A stretch of DNA of 64,000 bases, taken from contig CAXMRP010000045.1 of the NCBI GenBank assembly GCA_964196155.1, positions 1 to 64,000 of the forward strand, written 5' to 3'. The notes under the pieces were generated by a model. That model worked only from the letters and a program-made list of their open reading frames with translations. It ran no database searches and was not told where the DNA came from. A program made the position numbers and the translations under genes. Below, in pieces: positions 18,360-27,868 of this stretch (the first letter of the stretch is position 1; each line of letters starts with the position of its first letter). The stretch comes from CAXMRP01 sp964196155. GTDB lineage: Bacteria > Pseudomonadota > Alphaproteobacteria > Rhizobiales > Afifellaceae.

Positions 18360-18389
18360 TCCAGACTGCGGTGGATTGAACCAAAACCG

Positions 18390-18494
18390 CTAGAGAGTAT
18401 TTCGTGAATTCTGATTCACTCGATACGCTCTAACTCTTTGTATTTGCGGGCATTTTAGTCCGAAAACCGGTTCCTACTTTTCGGAATGCACTCA
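18390..18494 (-). repeat. Rhizobial-type intergenic mosaic repeat, inverted full copy
   Basis: Reverse complement of the 17074-17180 type: CTAGAGAGTATTTCGTGAAT at the left, the CCGAAAACCGG core near 18459-18470 and TTTTCGGAATGC at the right. Together with the upstream copy it brackets prfB as inverted repeats. It lies between convergent prfB and the M23 gene. Confidence 0.8.
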
Positions 18495-18507
18495 GAAAAA
18501 TACGCGC

Positions 18508-19845
18508 CTAAAGCGACCGCCGTGCCGCCAGATAGAGTGAGGGATTGATCGCTTTGTCGCCGCGCCGGGTTTCATAGTGCAAATGCGGTCCGGTGGAGCG
18601 GCCGGTTGAACCGACCCGGCCGATCACCGCGCCGGCGTCGATCATCATGCCCTTCTTCACCGAAATACGCGACATGTGCGCGTAGCGGGTGGTCAGTCCG
18701 TGGGCGTGACGGACTTCCACCATCTTGCCATAGCCGCCATTGCGTGCCGCAAATGTGACTTTACCCGCAGCCGTTGCGCGAACCGGCGTACCCTTTTTGG
18801 CGCGAAAATCGATGCCACCGTGAAAGGCGGGCCGTTTCAGGAAAGGATCCATGCGCCGCCCGAAGCGGCTTGTTGTCGCCGCGCCCGGTATGGGACTGCC
18901 AAGCGGCAGGGTGGCAGTAGATTTCCGGATCTTGCGGATATGTTCGAGTGAATCGTCCAGCGCCGCCACCTTTTCGACAAACGCGAACCGGTCAACCGGA
19001 ATAAACGGACCACCGCTGGCCGAACCTGTGGTGATGGCGGCAAACGGTGACAGCGGAGGGGCCGCCGGCGGCTTGACCCCGAGCCGCTTGATCGCCCTGA
19101 CTAGGCGCAGTGTTTCGCGTTCGGAAGCAGCGCGCAACACATCGAGCGAAGCAATTTGCAAACCTTCGGCCCGGTCCAGCGACGACTGGATGTCCTTCAG
19201 GACTGGGCGCAGTTTCTCCGGGTCGGCATCAGGATCGCCGGCAGGATCAAAGGGATTGCGCAAGGACGGTCGAACCGCGCCATCATCGAAAACCGGTTTT
19301 TTGATCGACCCGGTGACAAGATCGTCGCCGACCGCGCCATCACCAGTTGTGTCGAGGCCGGGCGCTGTCTCAGCCAGCTCCGTGCCTTCGCTGTCAGGCC
19401 GGGGCAGGGGTTTCGGCATGGCGGCAATGGTAATCCCTTCCTTGCGCGCCTGTGCGATCAGTTCGTCAAGCAGGACCTGCCGGCGATCAATGACATCTTG
19501 CCGGTCAAGCAGCGTTCCCACCTGGGTTTCGATGCTCTGGTTCTCAACCAGATGCCGGCTGGTGACCCGGTCGATCTCCGATCGCAGCAAGGCGATCCGG
19601 TCCTCATAGGCGTATTGGATTTCCGCTTGCCGGGCGAGCGTACCGTCCAGAATATCATCGCGATAAAGAAGATATCCCGTAGCGCCCAGATAGCCGAAGC
19701 CGAAGGTCAGAAATACGCTGATGATTGAGCCGAACAGCCATGGCCGGACCGTATAGGTGCGAACCGTGTTGCCCCGGGTGATGATGATTTGCGGCAATTC
19801 CTTGCGCCGGCCAAAGCCGCGATTTTTCTGGGAAGGGTGCACCAT
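18508..19845 (-). CDS. Membrane-anchored M23 (LytM) peptidoglycan endopeptidase
   Basis: 445 residues. A short basic cytoplasmic N-terminus and one membrane helix (about 34-58) are followed by a coiled-coil stretch (about 70-140), a low-complexity linker (about 145-300) and a C-terminal M23 domain (about 330-440). Zinc ligands are visible: the His and Asp of HGGIDF, and the HxH of GPHLHYE, with the additional His in RYAHMS. All LytM residues are present, so it should be an active DD-endopeptidase rather than an EnvC-type activator. The coiled coil suggests partnering with division or elongation proteins. The gene is divergent from the AsmA-like gene. Confidence 0.92.
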   Translation of the reverse strand: MVHPSQKNRGFGRRKELPQIIITRGNTVRTYTVRPWLFGSIISVFLTFGFGYLGATGYLLYRDDILDGTLARQAEIQYAYEDRIALLRSEIDRVTSRHLVENQSIETQVGTLLDRQDVIDRRQVLLDELIAQARKEGITIAAMPKPLPRPDSEGTELAETAPGLDTTGDGAVGDDLVTGSIKKPVFDDGAVRPSLRNPFDPAGDPDADPEKLRPVLKDIQSSLDRAEGLQIASLDVLRAASERETLRLVRAIKRLGVKPPAAPPLSPFAAITTGSASGGPFIPVDRFAFVEKVAALDDSLEHIRKIRKSTATLPLGSPIPGAATTSRFGRRMDPFLKRPAFHGGIDFRAKKGTPVRATAAGKVTFAARNGGYGKMVEVRHAHGLTTRYAHMSRISVKKGMMIDAGAVIGRVGSTGRSTGPHLHYETRRGDKAINPSLYLAARRSL

Positions 19846-20226
19846 GATCCGCCGAACAGTGATTGAAGAAAGTGTCAGCGCCTATGATGATCAAAGAAGG
19901 TTAACGCGGGGTTTTATCAAGGTTAACAGATCGTATTTTTGTCGGTCTTGTGACCGCTGTGCACCAGCAAGCCCGGCCAATCGCAAGGTATTTCCGGAAG
20001 AACCGAAAAGCGCAGGCGGGCCTGATGGCGGCGACTTGCTGGCAATCTGGGTCGCGTTGTCGCCCTTGTTTAGTCGCATTTCGCCGCAAACACAGGATCG
20101 GCAATGCTTTAACGGTTCCACAGATGGACGCGAATACCGGACCGTTCTATTCTACCGCTGATAAGTTCGAACTGATTCCTGTCGGACCAAGGCGAACACG
20201 GGGTGCGGCGATAATTTGGAGCAAGT
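19846..20226. other. 381-bp divergent intergenic region
   Basis: No gene seen. Two GGTTAAC words (19899-19905 and 19921-19927) flank a GC-poor stretch. The first is part of a TTAA-N7-TTTTA near-match to a CtrA site, which is too weak to call. Promoters for the M23 gene (minus) and the AsmA-like gene (plus) must lie here. Confidence 0.4.
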
Positions 20227-23200
20227 GTGTTCACGCAGCCTGGATATGACGATTTTGATGGTCAGATGCCGCCAAATCGCCGCACGGCGCGTTGGCGTCG
20301 ACGGTTTATGTTGTCCTTTGCCGCGGCGTTGCTGTTCTTCGGTGTCGCGATCACGATCCTGTATTTTCAGGTCACCCGCAGCGCGCTCAATCTGGAATTT
20401 GTCCGCACCCAGTTCGAAAACGCCCTGCAAAACCGTTTGCCGCCCGCCGTCCAGGTCAATGTAGACGCGGCCTATCTGTCCTACCGCTCGGACGTTGGCC
20501 TGATCGCCCAGGCTCGCGATCTGGCCATTGATATTCCCGGTCGCGCCACAATTCGCATTCGCTCGGTTGATGCGACTGCCAATGTTACCGACCTGTTTTC
20601 CGCCCATTTCAATCCCCATACCCTGGCCGCCGAAGGGCTGGATATTACGCTAACGCCGTTGCGCGCAACGGCCTCCACCGCACCGCGCATCGATCAGGTC
20701 CGCACCACTGCCGAACTTGTCGCAAGAGCCATTGTCGATGCCGATACCGGCCTGCGCAATGCCGGCTATCAGGAACTGCGGGTATCAGACCTGGCGATCA
20801 GTGTGGTGCCGACGCTGGAGGACAGTTCCAACAATTCCCAGGCGGACAGCGCCAGCCTGTCTCGCACCGAGGACACCCAACAACTAAGCGGCCTTGCCGA
20901 ACCGGGCCGGCGGCTCCTCGTCCAGCGGATCACCGAAACCCGGTGGGCGCCGCTGGAGCCTGGACGCAGTAAAATCTGGTCGCAGATTGGCCAGGGCGGC
21001 GACGAAGTTGTCTTCAAGATCGAACGGATAACCGATGAGGAGGGCAACCACCGGGTCGAGGCTTTTCTCGACCAGTTTCCTGCCGCCATGCTGTTGCCCG
21101 CGCTTGGCGACCCCAACGGCCCGGTACAATTCGATGCGCTCGGGTCCTTGCGGGCGCTTATCGATCTTGGCGCAGATGGCAATTTTGGCAGCATGCGGGC
21201 GCGGTTGACGCTTGGCGCCGGCGAATTCCTGTTTAATCGCAAGCATCATTCCACCATTGATGGCGCTGATCTGTTTGCCGAAATCGGAACCAGTGATGAT
21301 CAGTTGGCGTTGCGCCGGGGGCTTTTGTATTTTGGCCTCAGCCAGTTCCAGATTTCCGGCGGGATAGACTTGCGCTCGCCGGGCGAGCCGATCGCCATCG
21401 GTTTGCGTCTGGGAGAGAGCTTTGTACCGGTGCTCGGCGACAGTGGTGCGGCGACGGTTCGGCTGGCTGGCGGCAGAATTGCTGCCACGCTTGACCCGGA
21501 AATCTGGAATTTCGAGATCGAACGACTGGAGGTTACCGGATCGGCGGGCAAACTTGCCATGTTGGGAAATATTCAGTTCGGCGGTGACAGTCCCGGTGTC
21601 GCACTGGCGATCCAGCTGGCCCAGGCTGATGTCGCCATGGTCCACGGCCTTTGGCCGGCGTTTGTGGCGGGCAAGGCCCGCAAATGGTTCAAAAACAACA
21701 TACGCGCTGGCAGGATCGGTCCAGGTCTGGTCCAGGTGGCGTTGCCCATGGACGAATTGCGCAAGCGTAACCGCATCGACCCGATACCCGACTACGCGGT
21801 CGCCGGCACTGTGGATTTCTCAAGCACCGACTTTACCCCCTTGCCATTTTTTCCTGAAATATCCGATGCAGCCGGCAGTCTGACATTTGAAAATTCCACA
21901 ACGACAATCGTCCTGAAAAGTGGCACTTCCCTAATCAAAGGTCGTGGCGCGCTGGATGTCACCGGCAGCAGCATCGCCATTCCGCGCATGGCCGCACCCT
22001 CTCCGATCGGTGAAATCGATTTGCGATTGTCCGGACCGATCGCCGCAATTGCGCAAGTTGCCGATGCCGGGCCGCTCAATGCCGCCTCCGGCCGCGACAT
22101 TGACGCAGCGGCCCTGAGTGGCACCGGGCAGTTGGCTCTGAAAGTCGACGTGCCGATGTCCGGCGGCGATGCACTGTCTGACCTTGCCCCGGAATTTGAA
22201 CTGGCACTCACTGATTTCACCAGCAGCGAACCGCTGGATGGCCGCAAGATATCGGGCGCAAGCCTTGTCCTCAAAGGCAATCCCGATACGTTTTCGATCA
22301 CCGGGAACGCCATCGTCGATGGTATCCCCGCCGATCTGGCAATGGTCTCCGGAAGCGCCGCTGAGGGCAATGTGGTCAAACTCACACTCGACGACAAAAC
22401 CCGGCGGCGGCTGGGATTTGATCTGGGCAGCCTGCTCACTGGTCCTGTTACAGCCACTTTCGCGCCGACAGACACGCCGGAAAAACGGAAAATAATTCTC
22501 GACCTGCAAGATGCCCGTATCAACTTGCCCTTTGCCGCCTGGGAAAAAGGCTTCGGTGTCGCCGGCAAGGCCGAGTTCATTTTCCACGAGTCGCCCAAAG
22601 GGTCGCGGATGGACAATATTGTCCTCAGTGGCCGCGGTTTCCGTGCGACAGGCAATGTCAGACTGAAGCCGGATGGCGGCATCGCCAGCATGAATCTCGA
22701 CAAGGTGACCTTGCGTCCTGGCGATAATTTCTCTGTTGCCATGACAGCCGATGGCAAGGGTTATGATATCAAGATTGCCGGCCAGTCCTTTGATGCGAGG
22801 GGGTTGATATCCCGTCTGAAAACAGATTCCAGCACCAAGGGCTGGGATCTGCCCGGCCTGAAACTTGCCATCAACTTGAAAAAACTGAACGGCCACAACC
22901 GGGTCGCCCTGCACAATCTCAAAGGTAGCGTCCGGTTTGCCGGCGGCCGAATTCGCGCCTTGTCGTTTGCCGGTACGACCGGCAAGGCGCAGCCCTTCAA
23001 CTGGGAGATTATCGAAAAAGGCGAGACCCGCAGCCTGTCTTTCCGCTCCGCCAATGGCGGTGCGGCGCTGCGGTTTGCTGATCTTTACACCAGGATCCTC
23101 GGCGGCGAACTGGATCTGCGACAGGACGGGCCGAAAAGCGGAGACTTTGCTGCCGGCGGCCTGGTACTGCGCAATTTCCGGGTGATCAACGAGCGCGTAC

Positions 23201-23628
23201 TGGCACAAGCGGTGCGTTCCAATACCGGATCGGAATCCACAGCTGTCCGCGATGATGTCCGCCGCAAGGTCAATGCGGCCAACCTGGTATTTTCCGTTCT
23301 CCAGATCCCGTTTCGCCGCGATGGCGATGTCATTTCGCTCAACAAGGCTGCATTGCGCGGTCCGGCGATTGGCGGAACCGCCACGGGAACCGTCAATCTG
23401 GAAGACCGCCAGATTGCCATCAGCGGCACATTCATCCCGATCTATGGCATCAACAATATTGCCGGTTCGATCCCGCTGATCGGTGCCATCCTTGGTGGCG
23501 GCAGGAACGAAGGCCTGATTGGCCTGACCTATCGGATTTTTGGCCCGCTGGACGCGCCGACATTGCAGATGAACCCGGTTTCGGTGATCGCGCCGGGGAT
23601 ATTCCGCAAGATATTCGAGTTCCGTTGA
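20227..23628 (+). CDS. Large AsmA/DUF3971-type inner-membrane-anchored protein
   Basis: 1133 residues. A basic N-terminus (RRTARWRRRF) and one membrane helix (about 28-48) anchor a long periplasmic region. The beta-rich repeats and the C-terminal block (FSVLQIPFRRDGDVISLNKAAL through to IPLIGAILGGGRNEGLIGLTYRIFGPLDAPTLQMNP) mark the AsmA-like/DUF3971 (YhdP-type) family. These proteins form long grooves thought to move phospholipid between inner and outer membranes. The GTG start at 20227 is chosen because GGAG lies 6 bases upstream; ATG 20266 is the alternative. It is the largest envelope protein in the window and stands alone. Confidence 0.85.
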   Translation: MFTQPGYDDFDGQMPPNRRTARWRRRFMLSFAAALLFFGVAITILYFQVTRSALNLEFVRTQFENALQNRLPPAVQVNVDAAYLSYRSDVGLIAQARDLAIDIPGRATIRIRSVDATANVTDLFSAHFNPHTLAAEGLDITLTPLRATASTAPRIDQVRTTAELVARAIVDADTGLRNAGYQELRVSDLAISVVPTLEDSSNNSQADSASLSRTEDTQQLSGLAEPGRRLLVQRITETRWAPLEPGRSKIWSQIGQGGDEVVFKIERITDEEGNHRVEAFLDQFPAAMLLPALGDPNGPVQFDALGSLRALIDLGADGNFGSMRARLTLGAGEFLFNRKHHSTIDGADLFAEIGTSDDQLALRRGLLYFGLSQFQISGGIDLRSPGEPIAIGLRLGESFVPVLGDSGAATVRLAGGRIAATLDPEIWNFEIERLEVTGSAGKLAMLGNIQFGGDSPGVALAIQLAQADVAMVHGLWPAFVAGKARKWFKNNIRAGRIGPGLVQVALPMDELRKRNRIDPIPDYAVAGTVDFSSTDFTPLPFFPEISDAAGSLTFENSTTTIVLKSGTSLIKGRGALDVTGSSIAIPRMAAPSPIGEIDLRLSGPIAAIAQVADAGPLNAASGRDIDAAALSGTGQLALKVDVPMSGGDALSDLAPEFELALTDFTSSEPLDGRKISGASLVLKGNPDTFSITGNAIVDGIPADLAMVSGSAAEGNVVKLTLDDKTRRRLGFDLGSLLTGPVTATFAPTDTPEKRKIILDLQDARINLPFAAWEKGFGVAGKAEFIFHESPKGSRMDNIVLSGRGFRATGNVRLKPDGGIASMNLDKVTLRPGDNFSVAMTADGKGYDIKIAGQSFDARGLISRLKTDSSTKGWDLPGLKLAINLKKLNGHNRVALHNLKGSVRFAGGRIRALSFAGTTGKAQPFNWEIIEKGETRSLSFRSANGGAALRFADLYTRILGGELDLRQDGPKSGDFAAGGLVLRNFRVINERVLAQAVRSNTGSESTAVRDDVRRKVNAANLVFSVLQIPFRRDGDVISLNKAALRGPAIGGTATGTVNLEDRQIAISGTFIPIYGINNIAGSIPLIGAILGGGRNEGLIGLTYRIFGPLDAPTLQMNPVSVIAPGIFRKIFEFR

Positions 23629-23705
23629 TCAAAGCCGCTTCTTTCACGGCTGCATGGCAGCGCAACTGATTGCGGCGAAACGTATTCCGAATTCTGGAAT
23701 GCACG

Positions 23706-24965
23706 CTAGCCGTCGGAGACCTTGATGAGCGCGTGCTTCTTGCGGCCGAGCGACAGTTTGATCTGACCCTCCTCGGACAGGTCAGCCAGGGAGAGATTGG
23801 CCCGTTCATCGCTCACCGCCACGTCGTTGACGCGGATGGAGCCACCGCGGATTTGCCGGCGTACCTCGCCGTTGGACGCGGCAAGGCCGGCCTCGACAAA
23901 GGCCGATAACAGGCCAATTTCCGCCTCAAGCCTGGCTGATGTCACCGATACCGTGGGCAGCGCATCGCCGGCGCCGCCGGCCTCGAAGGTCTGCCGCGCG
24001 GTTTCCGCCGCCGCATCTGCCGCGGCCCGTCCATGGACCATGGCCGTGGCTTCATTTGCCAGAATTTTCTTGGCCTCGTTCAGTTCCGCGCCGTCCAGCG
24101 CGCCCAGCCGATTGGTTTCATCGACTGGCAGCACCGTGAAGAGTTTCAAAAAACGCCCGACATCGCTGTCCTCGGTGTTACGCCAGAACTGCCAGTAATC
24201 GTAGGGCGACAGCATGGCGTCCGAGAGCCAGATGGCACCTTTCGCCGTCTTTCCCATCTTGGCGCCCGACGATGTGGTGATCAGCGGGCATGTCAGGGCA
24301 AACAATGAGGGCGTACCCGCCCGCCGGCCCAGATCGACACCGGAGATGATGTTGCCCCACTGGTCCGAACCACCCATCTGCAGGCGGCAATCATGGCGCC
24401 GGTTCAGCTCGACAAAGTCATAGGCCTGGAGCACCATATAATTGAATTCCAGGAACGACAGATGCTGCTCGCGCTCCAGCCGCATCCGCACCGAATCGCG
24501 TTGGAGCATGGCGTTGACCGAAAAATGCGAACCGAATTCGCGCAGGAACGCGACATAGTTCAGGTCGAGCAGCCATTCGGCATTGTCGAGCATCAGCGCG
24601 TCTTGCGCACCGCCGCCAAAATTTAGAAACTTATCGAAGACTGTCTTGATACGGTCCTTGTTGGCCTGGATACGCGCGACCGACAAAAGCTGACGCGCGT
24701 CGTCCTTGCCCGACGGATCACCAATCATCGTCGTACCGCCACCCATCAGCGCGATTGGACGGTGGCCGGTCTGCTGCATCCAGTAGAGCAGCATGATGCC
24801 CATCAAATTGCCGATATGCAGGCTTTCCGCTGTGCAATCAAAGCCGATATATCCGGTCACACGGCCAGCCTTGGCCAGCTCGTCGAGGCCCTCGGCATCC
24901 GACATTTGATGGATAAATCCGCGCTCGGATAACACAGACAGAAACTCGGATCGAAACTGGGTCAT
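23706..24965 (-). CDS. tyrS: Tyrosyl-tRNA synthetase
   Basis: 419-residue class I aminoacyl-tRNA synthetase that charges tRNA-Tyr. The HIGH-like signature is SLHIGN (His at about residue 50), the KMSKS-like signature is AKMGKT (about 238), and the C-terminal S4 RNA-binding domain contains EVRRQIRGGSIRVND. The start is MTQFRSEFLSVLSERGF at 24965, with AGGCG just upstream. A longer frame to 25016 exceeds the family length and is not used. The gene is convergent with the AsmA-like gene and divergent from the EAL protein gene. Confidence 0.96.
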   Translation of the reverse strand: MTQFRSEFLSVLSERGFIHQMSDAEGLDELAKAGRVTGYIGFDCTAESLHIGNLMGIMLLYWMQQTGHRPIALMGGGTTMIGDPSGKDDARQLLSVARIQANKDRIKTVFDKFLNFGGGAQDALMLDNAEWLLDLNYVAFLREFGSHFSVNAMLQRDSVRMRLEREQHLSFLEFNYMVLQAYDFVELNRRHDCRLQMGGSDQWGNIISGVDLGRRAGTPSLFALTCPLITTSSGAKMGKTAKGAIWLSDAMLSPYDYWQFWRNTEDSDVGRFLKLFTVLPVDETNRLGALDGAELNEAKKILANEATAMVHGRAAADAAAETARQTFEAGGAGDALPTVSVTSARLEAEIGLLSAFVEAGLAASNGEVRRQIRGGSIRVNDVAVSDERANLSLADLSEEGQIKLSLGRKKHALIKVSDG

Positions 24966-25124
24966 CGCCTGTCCGGTGTCGGAAGTTGCAAACAGCATCG
25001 GCCAATAATTGGGCAAACGGCCGGATCGGTCATCTGCCCGAAGCTTCGCCCTTAATGGTTGTCCTTAACGGTAAGTCAAGGCTTTGCCGCGATTTTCAGT
25101 GCAACAGAGACGAATTCGTTAGCG

Positions 25125-26909
25125 ATGGGTAATACGGCGATGGGGATCAATTTGGCCAGAATGAATGCGACTGGTTTTGCTGGAATTATAGTGGCAGCCG
25201 GTGCTTGTACGACAACCGGTTTCGCGCAAGGGGCATCCAACTCCAAATTTCCGGCAGCCGGAACCGGGGCTTTCCCGGCCACCGGCACCGGTGAGTTTGA
25301 GCCGGTTTTGACGCCGGACATTGGCGCGGACGCTGCTCTTGGTTCAACCCCGGTACAATCCCCGGCAGAGTCGTTGACCCAGTCCCTGATGCAATCGTCA
25401 GAACTTGCACTGCCACTCGCGGCCCTCGGCGCATTGGTGCTCATTGGCGCTGCATGGCTATTTTTCAAACGTCGGCGCGGTGGCGGAACGGGCAGGCCGG
25501 TCACCAGCAGACAGTCGGCACGGGCGCTCGGCGGTCTTTGCGACCGGACGGCCTTTATCGGCAATCTGACGGAATTGCTGGCCGGATCAGAACGTCAGGG
25601 GCGGCACCTGGCCCTGCACATTATCGACTTTGACGGGTTCGGCGCAATCAACCGCACATACGGCTACGAGGCCGGCGATGCGCTGTTGAGCGAAGCCGCC
25701 AACCGTCTTGGCCAGATGGCCGCAGGACCCAATTGCCTGGCCCGGCTTGGCAGCGACGAGATCGCGGTTATCCAGTCCGACAGCGGGGCGACCCGGACCA
25801 TCGATGAATATGCCGAACGCCTGCATGAGGCGCTCTGCCGTCCGGTGACACTTGCCGGCGATCCAATCTCGCCACGGGTGAGCATTGGTACCGCAGTTGC
25901 GCCCCAGCACGGGTCCGATGCGGCCTCGCTGCTCAAGAGTGCCGATCTGGCGTTGACCAGCGCCAAGGAGGAAGGCGGCAATCGCTCCGTTCACTTCGGG
26001 CCGTCCTCGCGCATCGGCCGCGCCATGCGGTCACAGGAGGAAACCTTGCTCCGCTCCGCACTGTCCAACGGATGGGTCAAAGCCTACCTGCAGCCGATAT
26101 TCGACCTGCGCGAGCGCCAGCTGATGGGCTTTGAAGCCCTGGCCCGCATCGAGCACCCCGAGCGCGGCCTGATCGCGCCCGACGCGTTTTTGCCGATAGC
26201 CGAGGAAACCGGTTTGATCGAACCGCTCGCCGGCATTGTGCACCGGCAGGCCATGGAAGCGGCCGCCGACTGGCCCGATCACCTGGATCTGGCGATCAAC
26301 CTGTCGCCGGCCGAGTTTCGCAATACCAATGTTGCCGGCACAATCCGCGATGCGTTGGCCGAAAGTGGCCTGCCACCTAAAAGGGTCATGCTGGAAGTGA
26401 CCGAGCGGCTCTTTTCCGGCAATGCCACTGCGCCAGCCGAACAATTGCAGGCGCTGAAAGCCACCGGCGTGTCGCTGGCGCTTGACGATTTCGGATTGGG
26501 GCTGGCGGCGCTTACTCATTTGTGCGCGCACGAATTCGATGTCGTCAAGATCGACCGCACTGTCGTTCGCGCATTGTCGTCAGAACGGGCTGCGCGGCTT
26601 GTCAGCGTCATGATGCAGGCCGCCAATGATCTGGACATCATGGTCATTGCCGAGGGCGTAGAAACGGCTGAGCAGGTTCAGGTGCTGGCCAACCGCGGGT
26701 GTTTCCGCGCCCAGGGTGATTTGTTTTCCGTTCCATTGCCGATCGCCGATGTCGCGCCGATAATCATGAAAGACGTCAAGTACCGCACTACTGGCGCGAA
26801 AAACGACACAGCCACGAACGAAACTGCACCCGAAGCTGCGTCAGATGGTGAGGAGGCCAAGGACACAACGCCGCAACAGACAGACACCGACATCGCCCGC
26901 CAAGCCTGA
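25125..26909 (+). CDS. Membrane GGDEF(degenerate)-EAL protein, probable c-di-GMP phosphodiesterase
   Basis: About 594 residues from ATG 25125 (other ATGs at 25140 and 25161; the TTG at 25059 is unlikely). A hydrophobic N-terminal segment, a Pro/Thr/Gly-rich linker and a second membrane helix (LALPLAALGALVLIGAAWLFF) precede a GGDEF-like domain whose signature reads RLGSDEI, so cyclase activity is probably lost. The EAL domain looks complete: FEALARIEHP, NLSPAEF, LEVTERL, LALDDFGLG, VVKIDRT and IAEGVETAEQ carry the metal and catalytic residues. Loop 'QGYLF' is altered to GDLFSVPLP. It is predicted to hydrolyse c-di-GMP, with the GGDEF part as a GTP sensor. The C-terminal tail is Thr/Asp-rich. 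Confidence 0.88.
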   Translation: MGNTAMGINLARMNATGFAGIIVAAGACTTTGFAQGASNSKFPAAGTGAFPATGTGEFEPVLTPDIGADAALGSTPVQSPAESLTQSLMQSSELALPLAALGALVLIGAAWLFFKRRRGGGTGRPVTSRQSARALGGLCDRTAFIGNLTELLAGSERQGRHLALHIIDFDGFGAINRTYGYEAGDALLSEAANRLGQMAAGPNCLARLGSDEIAVIQSDSGATRTIDEYAERLHEALCRPVTLAGDPISPRVSIGTAVAPQHGSDAASLLKSADLALTSAKEEGGNRSVHFGPSSRIGRAMRSQEETLLRSALSNGWVKAYLQPIFDLRERQLMGFEALARIEHPERGLIAPDAFLPIAEETGLIEPLAGIVHRQAMEAAADWPDHLDLAINLSPAEFRNTNVAGTIRDALAESGLPPKRVMLEVTERLFSGNATAPAEQLQALKATGVSLALDDFGLGLAALTHLCAHEFDVVKIDRTVVRALSSERAARLVSVMMQAANDLDIMVIAEGVETAEQVQVLANRGCFRAQGDLFSVPLPIADVAPIIMKDVKYRTTGAKNDTATNETAPEAASDGEEAKDTTPQQTDTDIARQA

Positions 26910-26956
26910 GCGCTGGCCGTGTCTGTGATTGTGTCCCGTTTTGCCGTGGTTAGCCC

Positions 26957-27622
26957 CTAGCGCGAGGCGTTGCCGCCTTCAATATCGGCAAGCCGCTTGT
27001 CCAGATAGCTGGAGCATTCGCCGACCAGTGTGTCGACATGGCCTTCAAAAAAGTGGTTGGCCGACGGCACTGTCTTTTGATTGACCGTGATGCCTTTTTG
27101 CGCCCTGAGCTTTTCAACAAGGGTTTGAACCGCATCCGGCGGCGAAACCCGATCCTCTTCGCCATGGATAATCAGGCCCGATGAAGGGCAGGGGGCAAGA
27201 AAGGAAAAGTCGTAGAGATTGGGCTGCGGCGCGATCGATAAAAAGCCTTCCACTTCCGGCCGCCGCATCAGCAACTGCATGCCGATCCACGAGCCGAAGG
27301 AGAAGCCGGCAATCCAAACTCCGCGCGAATCCGGGTGCAGGGTCTGGATCCAGTCCAGCGCCGCTGCCGCGTCCGACAGTTCGCCAACCCCGTGATCGAA
27401 ATAGCCCTGGCTGCGTCCCACGCCACGGAAATTGAACCGCAGCGCAGTGAAGCCGCGCTCCTGAAACATGTAGAACAGGCGGTAGACGATCTGGTTGTTC
27501 ATCGTGCCGCCAAAGCGCGAATGGGGGTGGAGAACCAGACCGATTGGCGCTGTTTTGTCGCTCGAAGGCTGGTAGCGGCCCTCAAGCCGGCCGTCGGGTC
27601 CGGCGAAGATGACTTCAGGCAT
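26957..27622 (-). CDS. Alpha/beta hydrolase
   Basis: 221-residue cytoplasmic serine hydrolase of the small dienelactone-hydrolase-like type conserved in Alphaproteobacteria. It has an HPHSRFGGTMNN oxyanion region, nucleophile elbow GFSFGS, acid in HGEEDRVSP and the catalytic His in SANHFFEGH. It opens MPEVIFAGPDGRLEGRY. The substrate is unknown. It is convergent with the EAL gene and divergent from the suf operon, from which it is separated by the ICE-like operator region, so it could share iron control. No signal peptide is present. Confidence 0.88.
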   Translation of the reverse strand: MPEVIFAGPDGRLEGRYQPSSDKTAPIGLVLHPHSRFGGTMNNQIVYRLFYMFQERGFTALRFNFRGVGRSQGYFDHGVGELSDAAAALDWIQTLHPDSRGVWIAGFSFGSWIGMQLLMRRPEVEGFLSIAPQPNLYDFSFLAPCPSSGLIIHGEEDRVSPPDAVQTLVEKLRAQKGITVNQKTVPSANHFFEGHVDTLVGECSSYLDKRLADIEGGNASR

Positions 27623-27668
27623 GAAAATTCCTGTTGTTGAAATCCGTATCAGGCAAGCATCCGGTTTC

Positions 27669-27698
27669 TTGACACAGCCACGGCGGTAAACCTAAGTA
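27669..27698 (+). promoter_or_regulatory. Candidate suf operon promoter
   Basis: TTGACA (27669-27674) matches the -35 consensus exactly. After 18 bp, TAAGTA (27693-27698) is a weak -10. The ICE-like box begins 3 bp downstream of it, which would cover the transcription start. Confidence 0.45.
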
Positions 27699-27701
27699 CA
27701 G

Positions 27702-27718
27702 TTTGGAATGGTTCAAAA
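27702..27718. promoter_or_regulatory. Irr (ICE-box)-like operator of the suf operon
   Basis: TTTGGAA-TGG-TTCAAAA is a 7+3+7 inverted repeat with one mismatched pair. It has the same architecture as the perfect box at 5640-5656. It lies right after a candidate promoter and 151 bp before the first suf gene. Iron control of suf by Irr and RirA is established in rhizobia; assignment of this site is inference. Confidence 0.6.
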
Positions 27719-27868
27719 CTGGCAAGGCAAGCCGCCGTCAGCTACCGGGCTGGCGCGGCGCTATCTAAAGACCGAAAAGTGACCCGATTACAAGCGTTTC
27801 GAGCACAACAGCGGCTCGCAATCGGCTTTCTTGCCGGAAATCGACCATCAGGCTCTGATTGAGCCGCA

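Noticed and set aside
25052..25069. CtrA site between tyrS and the EAL gene
   Set aside because: The TTAA words are 9 bases apart, not 7.
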